Assembly (NCBI RefSeq): GCF_002163625.1
Contig: NZ_CP020892.1
Span: 4,154,001 to 4,218,000 of the forward strand
DNA length: 64,000 nucleotides
Source: Pseudomonas sp. M30-35
GTDB lineage: Bacteria > Pseudomonadota > Gammaproteobacteria > Pseudomonadales > Pseudomonadaceae
Direction: 5' to 3'
Shown: positions 9,161 to 14,963 of the stretch, in pieces
Layout of the letters: each line of letters begins with the position of its first letter
Position numbering within the stretch: the first letter of the stretch is position 1
Notes under the pieces: model-generated
Databases searched by the model: none
Told to the model about the DNA's origin: nothing
The model's input: only the letters and a program-made list of their open reading frames with translations
Program-made: the position numbers and the translations under genes

Positions 9161-9262
9161 TGGAAGATTCTGCTTCATTCGCAACAGTCTGAGGCTAGAG
9201 CAAATCAATATTAGACCGACTACTGTTTCAACTAGAAACCGTGGTCTGTCCCCTGTTGCCCT
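9161..9262. repeat. Solo RAYT-leader-type repeat, copy 1
   Basis: This stretch resembles the sequence just upstream of the broken REP transposase (9951-10052): a CATTCGC-AC start, AGTCTGAGGCTAGAG, then GTTTCAACTAGAAAC and the GTGGTCTGTCCCC arm. Even the bases before CATTCGC resemble that gene's 5' end. It looks like the end of a deleted element. Confidence 0.65.
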
Positions 9263-9386
9263 CTTTTAGTTGCGGACTAAACGCCAAGCTATACTGCCTG
9301 ACTCCACAGTAGACACGGAATATTCTGAATTTTACCTCTGACAACAAGTCTTAATAAGAACAATGCTGAATCTAGAGGTTCTCGCC

Positions 9387-9689
9387 ATGGTAATGCACTA
9401 CGAAACAACCGATAACCAGGTTGCATGCGGTAGAGACAACGACAATCTGGATACCACCCCAAACGCGAACAAAGTAACCTGTAAAACCTGTCTTGGCTCT
9501 CATGTAATGCAAGATATCGCTGGCGTCGCGAAACCCAAGAAAAAAGCCAAGAAGCCAGCTAAAAAACAAGCCAAGAAAAAAACTGTTCCAAGCTCAACAT
9601 TCGACTGGAAATATGAGTGGGCTGTCATGTGCCATGACGTCCGCCCCAACGACCAACTTCCTCGCGGTTTCGAGTCGATTGAAATCTGA
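9387..9689 (+). CDS. Small Cys- and Lys-rich hypothetical protein
   Basis: A protein of about 100 residues (ATG 9387 chosen because AGAGG lies 8 bases upstream; ATG 9393 is also possible). The N-terminal part has a paired-cysteine pattern, VACGR near the start and VTCKTCL about 25 residues later, as in a small zinc ribbon. A basic stretch rich in KK and AKK follows (about residues 50-65), then a Trp-rich tail. Similar short proteins with ACGR...VTCK-CL occur in Pseudomonas and marine bacteria without known function. It is isolated between two repeats. Nucleic-acid binding is a guess from the basic stretch. Confidence 0.6.
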   Translation: MVMHYETTDNQVACGRDNDNLDTTPNANKVTCKTCLGSHVMQDIAGVAKPKKKAKKPAKKQAKKKTVPSSTFDWKYEWAVMCHDVRPNDQLPRGFESIEI

Positions 9690-9703
9690 CGTTGAGTAAA
9701 AAC

Positions 9704-9768
9704 AGTAGGGAACTGGCCATGGTTTATTTAAAGTTTCAACTAGAAAACTGTGGCCTGTTCCTTATTAC
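9704..9768. repeat. Palindromic repeat, diverged copy
   Basis: A diverged member of the family with arms AGGGAACTGGCCATGGTTT and its near-complement ending in GTGGCCTGTTCCT, around the shared GTTTCAACTAGAAAA centre. It sits exactly at the truncation point of the REP transposase. Confidence 0.7.
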
Positions 9769-9935
9769 TCAAGCATGAACGGCACAACCATGCTTTTGCG
9801 CCTGATCTGCCAAGTGCTCCAGATAGAATAGAATTGATAGTCTTCATCGCTATAGAAACAAACCGAACGGTTGTTTCCTCTCTGAATAAGATACAGCGCC
9901 ATTCCAGGTTGCAATAACCTTGCTCGACGTGGCAT
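9769..9935 (-). pseudogene. Truncated and frameshifted REP-associated tyrosine transposase (RAYT, Y1/IS200-like)
   Basis: From ATG 9935 the frame reads MPRRARLLQPGMALYLIQRG, then NNRSVCFYSDEDYQFY, the N terminus of REP-associated tyrosine transposases, which process single-stranded REP palindromes. At about 9829-9838 a tandem copy of the pentamer TTCTA shifts the frame. Skipping five bases restores YLEHLADQAQKHGCAVHA, again family-like. The gene then stops at the border of the palindrome at 9704-9768, so over 70% of the usual length of 200 residues or more, including the HUH and catalytic Tyr, is lost. It cannot be active. Confidence 0.8.
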
Positions 9936-9950
9936 TGGAAACTCCTTATC

Positions 9951-10052
9951 CATTCGCGACTGTCTGAGGCTAGAGTAAATTAATACTTATGGCGGAGGTA
10001 AACTAGAGACGGACCAATTACCGTTTCAACTAAAAACCTTGGCCCGCCCTAT
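9951..10052. repeat. RAYT-leader repeat, copy 2 (attached to the transposase remnant)
   Basis: Starts CATTCGCGACTGTCTGAGGC, continues through CTAGAGTAAAT and ends in the GTTTCAACTAAAAACC / TTGGCCCGCCC arm. It is the immediate 5' flank of the REP transposase remnant and gives the reference for the solo copies at 9161 and 10503. Confidence 0.65.
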
Positions 10053-10063
10053 GATTCCTAACA

Positions 10064-10363
10064 TCAAAACCATCCCTTACCATACCCATTAAAAAAAAAT
10101 GACATGCAGTACATAGTAAAAGCTAAAGCACTTACCACCAGCCTTAACCAAGGATTAGCATCACGCCCTAGCCCTCCTCCTGGAGAAAGTACAATCCTCC
10201 AACCTGACATATAGGAAAATACGGCCTGCCCAACATATAACTGAAAAGCTAGAACATCATAAAAACTATTTGTACCAACTTCTAAAGTCTTCAACTTTAA
10301 AAAAGAACATAAAACCATTAAAAACAATAAATAGAATCTATACCTGAACAAAGCATTTACCAT
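10064..10363 (-). CDS. Hypothetical small membrane protein
   Basis: A 99-residue frame with two or three hydrophobic segments (YRFYLLFLMVLCSFL near the N terminus and VVSALAFTMYCMSFFF near the C terminus). I do not recognise a family. The gene is clearly more AT-rich than the core genes and is framed by two repeats, so it looks acquired. ATG 10363 lacks a strong ribosome site. It could be a small orphan membrane immunity or effector-type protein, but nothing in the sequence decides this. Confidence 0.45.
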   Translation of the reverse strand: MVNALFRYRFYLLFLMVLCSFLKLKTLEVGTNSFYDVLAFQLYVGQAVFSYMSGWRIVLSPGGGLGRDANPWLRLVVSALAFTMYCMSFFFNGYGKGWF

Positions 10364-10400
10364 ACTATTCTACCGACCCGCCTACATTATCAAGAAGCAG

Positions 10401-10462
10401 TAGGGGACAGACCACGTTTTATTCTAAACCCCAGCCAGAAAACCGTGGCCTGTCCCTATTTA
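10401..10462. repeat. Palindromic repeat
   Basis: Arms AGGGGACAGACCACG and CCGTGGCCTGTCCCT around a centre containing CCAGAAAA, followed by the ATTTACTC tail shared by the family. Confidence 0.8.
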
Positions 10463-10502
10463 CTCTCTATTTACTCTATTTAATTTTATTTTTTTGTAAT
10501 TT

Positions 10503-10612
10503 TTCGCGACAGCCTGAGACTAGAGTAAATGAATGCAAAGGTCGAAGGTAAAGCAGAGACGAAGCTATTACCGTTTCAACTAGAAAAACGGGGGCTGTCC
10601 CCTATTTACCCT
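10503..10612. repeat. Solo RAYT-leader-type repeat, copy 3
   Basis: TTCGCGACAGCCTGAGACTAG, the AGGTAAA-CAGAGACG segment and the GTTTCAACTAGAAAAACG / GGGGCTGTCCCC arm match the leader repeat at 9951-10052 in order and orientation. No transposase follows. Confidence 0.65.
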
Positions 10613-10671
10613 CGGTTATTCAATCAACCCGACGTCGTTTCGTACGCCGGCCCAATCAAGGCTCAGATCGC

Positions 10672-11718
10672 ATGGAAAGATTTATCGTTATCTCATTCAT
10701 TCTGTTTTTTTGCACATCACCTATGGCAGAAACCGTTAATAAAGAATCAATAGTTGAGCCCGCGATTTCGAAAACTGAGACATCTGTACCTCACAAATCA
10801 GGCGCAATTATGAATAAAGAACAGGCATTGATTTCGTCTACCACCAGCCAGACCTATCACTGGCGTGACGTCGCAGGATTGAAGATTTTTTATCGTGAGG
10901 CTGGGCCAGCAGATGGGCCAGCGGTGGTACTGCTTCATGGCTATCCCTCGACCTCGAAAATGTACACGCCATTGATACCGCTGCTGGCGGCCGCGGGCTA
11001 TCACGTCATTGCTCCCGACTACCCAGGGTTTGGACTTAGTGATGCTCCCACGCCGGCTCAATACAGCTATACCTTTGAAAATATTGCGCGCACCATGAAT
11101 CAGCTACTGTCAGAGCTTGGCATGGAAAACTATGCCTTGTTCATGCAGGACTATGGTGGCCCGGTCGGTTTCAGGATGGCTATGGCCAATTCCAAAGCGG
11201 TCAATGCAATCATCGTACAGAATGGCAACGCTTATGAAGAAGGGTTGGGTGCGAAATGGGGAACATTGTTCAAATACTGGCAGGATCCGGAGGCCCATCC
11301 GGAAGTGATGGACGCTTTTGTCTCCTTCAAAAGTGTCCGCCAACGGCATTTGGGCAATAGCCCCAACCCGCAGCGCTACAACCCGGAAGCCTGGCACGAA
11401 GAATTTGCCATGTTATCGCGACCCGGTTCGCGTGCCATCCAGTCCACGCTCTTTTACGACTACCAAAACAACGTGAAGTCCTACCCTGTATGGCAGAAAT
11501 GGATGCGTGAGCATCAGCCGCCTGCACTGATTCTGTGGGGAAAATACGATCCTTCTTTCATCGTGCCTGGTGCGAAAGCATTCAAGAGAGATCTGCCCGA
11601 TGCCGAATTGCATATCCTCGATGCCGGTCACTTTGCGCTGGAGGAGGCCAATGAGGAAATAGCAGAACTGGTCATTGACTTCCTTGCGCGCGAAGTCAAA
11701 AAGCCGAAGGAACAGTAA
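10672..11718 (+). CDS. Exported alpha/beta-fold hydrolase with Asp nucleophile (epoxide hydrolase/dehalogenase-like)
   Basis: A 348-residue protein. Residues 1-20 (MERFIVISFILFFCTSPMAE) look like a signal peptide. The hydrolase domain starts near residue 65: HGYPSTSKMY forms the oxyanion loop, FMQDYGGP carries the nucleophile, which is Asp rather than the Ser of esterases, ILWGKYDPSF carries the acid and DAGHFALEE the His. An Asp nucleophile with HGxP is typical of epoxide hydrolases and haloalkane dehalogenases; the substrate is not predictable. An internal ATG at 10810 would give a cytoplasmic form. The gene is isolated between repeats, like cargo in the accessory stretch. Confidence 0.8.
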   Translation: MERFIVISFILFFCTSPMAETVNKESIVEPAISKTETSVPHKSGAIMNKEQALISSTTSQTYHWRDVAGLKIFYREAGPADGPAVVLLHGYPSTSKMYTPLIPLLAAAGYHVIAPDYPGFGLSDAPTPAQYSYTFENIARTMNQLLSELGMENYALFMQDYGGPVGFRMAMANSKAVNAIIVQNGNAYEEGLGAKWGTLFKYWQDPEAHPEVMDAFVSFKSVRQRHLGNSPNPQRYNPEAWHEEFAMLSRPGSRAIQSTLFYDYQNNVKSYPVWQKWMREHQPPALILWGKYDPSFIVPGAKAFKRDLPDAELHILDAGHFALEEANEEIAELVIDFLAREVKKPKEQ

Positions 11719-11724
11719 GGACAA

Positions 11725-11776
11725 TAAGGGACAGACCACGTTTAATTCAAAATCTCAGCTAGAAAAACGTGGTCTG
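11725..11776. repeat. Palindromic repeat, left half, split by the IS110-type element
   Basis: Reads AAGGGACAGACCACG, the standard centre with CAGCTAGAAAAA and then CGTGGTCTG, where intact copies continue TCCCCTATTTA. The missing part resumes at 13285. Confidence 0.85.
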
Positions 11777-11861
11777 AGAATCATCTAGCCGGCCTCCCCA
11801 CCTCGCGGAGGTGGTGCAAAATTCAAGGTGCGAACATTGTCTTTTGCTCAAGGAGGCCGTG

Positions 11862-12875
11862 ATGAAATTCTGTGGCATTGACCTACATTCGAACAACAGT
11901 GTTGTGGTGATTACCGACGAAACGGATCGAGTGCTCCTCAGTCGACGTTGCCCCAACGATTTGGTGAAGATCGTGATGCTGCTCGAACCGCATCGTGCCG
12001 AGTTAGCTGGCGTGGTGGTGGAGTCAACCTACAACTGGTACTGGCTGGTCGATGGTTTGAAGGGCGCTGGTTTCGAGGTGAAGCTGGCCAACACCGTGGC
12101 GATGAAACGTTATGACGGTTTAAAGCATTCCGATGATCAGGACGATGCGGCTTTCTTGGCCCATCTGCTGCGGCTCGGGATCTTGCCCACGGGCTATATT
12201 CATCCTCCGCAAGAGCGTGCGTTGCGCGATCTCGCCCGTAAACGTATTCAGTTAGTGCGCAGCCGGACTCAACATATCCTGGCGGTGGAAAACATCATGG
12301 CTCGTCAGCTGGGTTGCCGACTGAGTAGCGCTGCAGTCAAACGCCTGTCAGCCGCATCGGTAGACAGGCTGAGCCTGCCACCCGATGTGGCTCTGGCGAT
12401 GAAAGCCAACGTCGCCATCATTGAGGCGTTCAATAGCCAAATAGGGTGCCTGGAAGCCAGACTGCTACAAGGCGCCCGACTGCGCCCGGAGTTCGCATTG
12501 CTTAAGTCGATGCCAGGGATCGGCGAAGTGCTAGCGATCGTGATCATGCTAGAGACAGGCAATATTGAGCGTTTTGCCGACGTCGGCAACTTTGCTTCGT
12601 ATGCTCGCTGCGTGGATAGCGCTCATTATTCCAACGGCAAGAAAAAGAGTGAAGGCAACACCAAGAATGGCAATGCCTATTTGATCTGGGCCTTTATCGA
12701 AGCGGCCAACTTTGCCCGGCGCTTCAGTGAAGACGCCAAACGCTTTTTCGAGAAGAAGAAAGCCAAAACCAACAACGTGGTTGCGACCAAGGCGCTGGCG
12801 CACAAACTGGCGCGTGCGAGCTACCACATCCTGAAGGAAAAACAGCCTTTCGATGCCAAACGCTGTTTCGCCTAA
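11862..12875 (+). CDS. IS110-family DEDD recombinase (transposase)
   Basis: A 337-residue recombinase. The RuvC-like DEDD domain is at the N terminus: GIDLHSNN (Asp), VVVESTYNWYW (Glu) and KHSDDQDDAAFLA (Asp pair). The C-terminal Tnp domain shows KSMPGIGEVLA and FASYARCVDSAHYSNGKKKS, with the conserved Ser region, then KNGNAYL. Length is normal and the frame is intact, so it may be active. ATG 11862 has a perfect AAGGAGG site; a longer frame upstream lacks one. Family members act on 2-base cores guided by an RNA made from the element's non-coding end. Confidence 0.93.
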   Translation: MKFCGIDLHSNNSVVVITDETDRVLLSRRCPNDLVKIVMLLEPHRAELAGVVVESTYNWYWLVDGLKGAGFEVKLANTVAMKRYDGLKHSDDQDDAAFLAHLLRLGILPTGYIHPPQERALRDLARKRIQLVRSRTQHILAVENIMARQLGCRLSSAAVKRLSAASVDRLSLPPDVALAMKANVAIIEAFNSQIGCLEARLLQGARLRPEFALLKSMPGIGEVLAIVIMLETGNIERFADVGNFASYARCVDSAHYSNGKKKSEGNTKNGNAYLIWAFIEAANFARRFSEDAKRFFEKKKAKTNNVVATKALAHKLARASYHILKEKQPFDAKRCFA

Positions 12876-13284
12876 GAGGTGAATAAGGTGAGAGCAGATC
12901 AGCCAATTCGGGGACTGGGCAGGATGAGCCAACGGGTCTGAGTGGAGGTCTGCTGTCACCGCCTGAGTGTGTTGTACCCGAGTCGTCTGCCAAGTGAGCC
13001 CGTAGAGACTGGACGTGTATTTTTTACATGAGCCACGGTTCTGTGACACGTTTTGGACACATTGGCGGCACCAACGTTTCTCTGGGGCGGATTACCGCCA
13101 GGGCGGTACTACAAAGAATCACCACCGCTTGATCCATATGGGTGACTGGCGCGACTCGGTCGTAGCCACAGGCGAGGAAACGGACTCGACCGGTTCAACT
13201 GTTCAGGTTTAACGAGGAAAACACCCTGCTGTTAAAAAGCAGGGCGGGTAAACTTTGGATCTTGACGCAGGACCGGCTAATGGG
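12876..13284 (+). ncRNA. Candidate bridge/seek RNA region in the right end of the IS110-type element
   Basis: The 409-base non-coding right end is where IS1111-like elements encode their guide RNA. Short matches support this: ATGGGTGA (13138-13145) equals the circular end junction (ATGGG, core TG, A), and AGAATCA (13115-13121) equals the first seven bases after the left core. GGTCTG (12935-12940 and 12947-12952) equals the left target with core, and GGGGAC (12910-12915) is complementary to the right target. Hairpins at 13086-13098 and 13224-13244 add structure. The exact RNA ends and the pairing register are not determined, and the guide orientation of some matches is not fully consistent. 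Confidence 0.4.
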
Positions 13285-13330
13285 TGTCCCCTATTAAGCA
13301 CTATTTACCTTATGCCCCCTATTTACCCGC
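13285..13330. repeat. Palindromic repeat, right half after the IS110-type element
   Basis: Begins TGTCCCCTATTA, the continuation of the palindrome interrupted at 11776, followed by two more CTATTTACC words typical of the family tail. Confidence 0.8.
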
Positions 13331-13333
13331 TTA

Positions 13334-13621
13334 TTAATTATTTCGGTTCAATATGTCTAGAAGCTTTTCAAATTCTTTAGGAGCAAGATCTTTCTCCTCT
13401 GGAGAAAGCAAAACATTCATGACCTGCTCATCACAAGCGCAGTCATATATATCAATGCCTATCCAGCCTTCAGACCAAAACTCTACAGTCGCCAGTTTAT
13501 TAAAACCTTCCAACTCTATCCGCTCAAGGTTACCAAAATCCCCGTTGGCGAATGTTGAATACTCCGCGGAGTAGCCCTTCAATAGAGGTTTAACTTCTTT
13601 ATTAAACTGAAAAGCATCCAT
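13334..13621 (-). CDS. Small acidic hypothetical protein, probable orphan CDI immunity
   Basis: ATG 13621 with an AGAGGG site gives 95 residues; an upstream GTG at 13633 is less likely. The protein is acidic, without signal or membrane segment, with a GWIGIDIYDCACDEQVM core. I do not recognise the family. Its position on the same strand downstream of cdiI, small size, AT-rich composition and the palindrome right upstream match orphan immunity genes of cdi loci, which protect against toxin tips of other strains. This function is inferred from context only. Confidence 0.6.
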   Translation of the reverse strand: MDAFQFNKEVKPLLKGYSAEYSTFANGDFGNLERIELEGFNKLATVEFWSEGWIGIDIYDCACDEQVMNVLLSPEEKDLAPKEFEKLLDILNRNN

Positions 13622-13646
13622 AATCCCTCTCACTTACTATCTAACA

Positions 13647-13709
13647 ATAGGGGACAGACCACGTTTAATTCAAAATATCAGCTAGAAACCGTGGTCTGTC
13701 CCCTATTTA
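13647..13709. repeat. Palindromic repeat
   Basis: A near-perfect copy: GGGGACAGACCACG arm, TTTAATTCAAAATATCAGCT centre, then GTGGTCTGTCCCC and CTATTTA. Confidence 0.88.
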
Positions 13710-13711
13710 TT

Positions 13712-13818
13712 CCCTTGCCACCAGAGCTTATTTCGACTTCTCGTAAAGTCTGGCCTGTTGCTTTTGCACCGACTTACAGCTTGATAAAGGCAAAAACCTC
13801 TCTAAATACACCTTCAAT
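13712..13818. repeat. 107-bp direct repeat, copy 1 (paired with 14524-14630)
   Basis: Nearly identical, base for base and of equal length, to 14524-14630. It includes the last 15 codons of cdiI and about 60 bases beyond its stop. Both copies follow directly after a palindrome arm ending CTATTTA, so the true duplication includes part of the palindrome. Confidence 0.9.
13774..13818 (-). pseudogene. Fossil 3' end of a cdiI-type immunity gene
   Basis: Reads IEGVFREVFAFIKL and stop, one residue different from the end of the intact cdiI (IESVFREVFAFIKL). The frame is cut off abruptly just before the palindrome at 13823. It marks a former duplicate of the immunity gene. Confidence 0.85.
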
Positions 13819-13822
13819 GAAC

Positions 13823-13888
13823 AATAGAGGACAGACCACGTTTAATTCAAAAATATCAGCTAGAAACCGTGGCCTGCATCCTATTTAC
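13823..13888. repeat. Palindromic repeat
   Basis: AGAGGACAGACCACG arm, shared centre with ATATCAGCTAGAAACC, then GTGGCCTGCATCCTATTTACC. Slightly diverged in the right arm. Confidence 0.82.
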
Positions 13889-13915
13889 CCTACTTATCTT
13901 TTTCCACTTCAAAAA

Positions 13916-14425
13916 CTACAGTCTCCACGTATAAAAATATTGCTTATCAAATTGAAAGTCAGACATTCTCAACAGCCGCCTTTCAATAAAATCTGAGTCT
14001 GCAATATAACACTCGAAACTCATGTAATTCGGATCATCAAACCAGCCACATTGCATAAAGCCAGTTAGCCCACCTCGCGGCAGTCTTCTGCCCTCCGACG
14101 TAGATAATCGTTCAGGTATCATCAACTGGCAAAACCTAGTACCACCTTCATTCAGAACAACAGCATTATTCGGCTCTACGATTTCGTCATTTGAGCAAAT
14201 AATGATGATCTTCAACATATCAGGCGTTGGGTAAGCATACAAACAACCATCAGCGATGGCGAAATCAATCTTACCTTTTACATCACTCACCCAAGAGACA
14301 CCCACCGGCCCTTCGTTGTGCACTAGCAGCCCGTTTTCAACATCATCAAACTGGCTCGTATTCATGCCTAATCCAATAAGCGCAACGGAGCCTTTTCGAC
14401 TTACATATTGAATTTTATCAATCAT
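13916..14425 (-). CDS. Hypothetical protein, probable orphan CDI immunity
   Basis: ATG 14425 with an AGGGA site gives 169 residues; the preceding TTG is not needed. The protein is soluble and acidic, with an NEGPVGVSWVSDVKGKIDFAIADG stretch split by loops and a late FDDPNYMSFECYIADSDFIERRLL helix. I do not recognise the family. It lies on the cdi strand between two palindromes and is AT-rich relative to the core genome, as expected of an orphan immunity gene captured with a former toxin tip. No associated toxin fragment is visible. Confidence 0.62.
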   Translation of the reverse strand: MIDKIQYVSRKGSVALIGLGMNTSQFDDVENGLLVHNEGPVGVSWVSDVKGKIDFAIADGCLYAYPTPDMLKIIIICSNDEIVEPNNAVVLNEGGTRFCQLMIPERLSTSEGRRLPRGGLTGFMQCGWFDDPNYMSFECYIADSDFIERRLLRMSDFQFDKQYFYTWRL

Positions 14426-14442
14426 CAATTAATCCCTTAAAC

Positions 14443-14526
14443 AATAGGGGACAGACCACGCTTAATTCAAAATATCAGTTAGAAAAACGTGGTCTGTCCC
14501 CTATTTACCCTGTCCCCTATTTACCC
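14443..14526. repeat. Palindromic repeat with duplicated tail
   Basis: GGGGACAGACCACG arm, centre, GTGGTCTGTCCCC arm, then the word TGTCCCCTATTTACCC occurs a second time in tandem. It is followed directly by the 107-bp repeat. Confidence 0.88.
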
Positions 14527-14630
14527 TTGCCACCAGAGCTTATTTCGACTTCTCGTAAAGTCTGGCCTGTTGCTTTTGCACCGACTTACAGCTTGATAAA
14601 GGCAAAAACCTCTCTAAAGACACTTTCAAT
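14524..14630. repeat. 107-bp direct repeat, copy 2 (inside and after cdiI)
   Basis: The intact counterpart of 13712-13818. It covers the last codons and downstream flank of cdiI. Confidence 0.9.
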
Positions 14631-14963
14631 ATCTGGCGACGCTTCAAGGTGAGCAAGCGCTTCGTTCGGGGTTAAAGGCATGTCGTAAGGTTCAAAACCT
14701 CGACGGGCGGCAACACCATACAATGCATACTCGTCATCATCCGAATGTTCCCAATGGGGCACATAGCCAATTACCTTATACACCTTGAAAATCTCATCAT
14801 GAAAATCCATCAAGTCATATAAATATGATGGGGCTTTATTCAGCGATAAAGCTTGAGCGCACCAAACATTGAGTTCTTCTTTGCTAATAGCTCCACAAAA
14901 TAGACAAGTAATGACGAAGGCCATCAGTTCATCGTTGAAACTGCCAAGCTCAATAGAATTCAC
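14586..14963 (-). CDS. cdiI: CDI immunity protein paired with the CdiA nuclease tip
   Basis: A 125-residue soluble acidic protein immediately downstream of cdiA. The GTG start (14963) overlaps the cdiA TGA stop as GTGA, with a GGAGGT site encoded in the last cdiA codons, so translation is coupled. It has an N-terminal helix-rich part (ELMAFVITCLFCGAISKEELNVWCAQAL) and a EHSDDDEYALYGVAARRGF segment. I cannot name the immunity family. It should bind and block the WHH/HNH nuclease domain of the adjacent CdiA; this follows from cdi biology and gene position, not from a recognised fold. Confidence 0.82.
   Translation of the reverse strand: MNSIELGSFNDELMAFVITCLFCGAISKEELNVWCAQALSLNKAPSYLYDLMDFHDEIFKVYKVIGYVPHWEHSDDDEYALYGVAARRGFEPYDMPLTPNEALAHLEASPDIESVFREVFAFIKL

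Larger units (their letters stand above)
10364..10671. other. Gene-free stretch with two repeats
   Basis: No credible coding frame. It holds the palindrome at 10401-10462, an AT-rich linker with repeated CTATTTA words, and the leader-type repeat at 10503-10612. No clear promoter for the downstream hydrolase gene was identified. Confidence 0.6.
11775..13286 (+). mobile_element. IS110/IS1111-type insertion element inside a palindromic repeat
   Basis: The left flank ends in GGTCTG and the right flank resumes with TGTCCCC, together rebuilding the intact palindrome GGTCTGTCCCC, so a 2-base TG core is present at both ends. The element is about 1.5 kb, has no terminal inverted repeats at the tips, carries a DEDD recombinase gene, a short left end (about 85 bp, with a perfect 7-bp hairpin at 11798-11814) and a long right non-coding end (about 410 bp). 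All of this fits IS110-family elements, several of which are known to enter REP sequences. The long right end points to the IS1111-like layout. Confidence 0.85.

Noticed and set aside
13015..13212. 65-codon frame in the right end of the IS110-type element
   Set aside because: This end is expected to encode a guide RNA; the frame has no ribosome site and no recognisable protein pattern.
9161..14526. CRISPR array as explanation of the regular repeats
   Set aside because: Repeats are palindromes of about 60 bp, irregularly spaced with genes between them; no spacers of uniform length and no cas genes.
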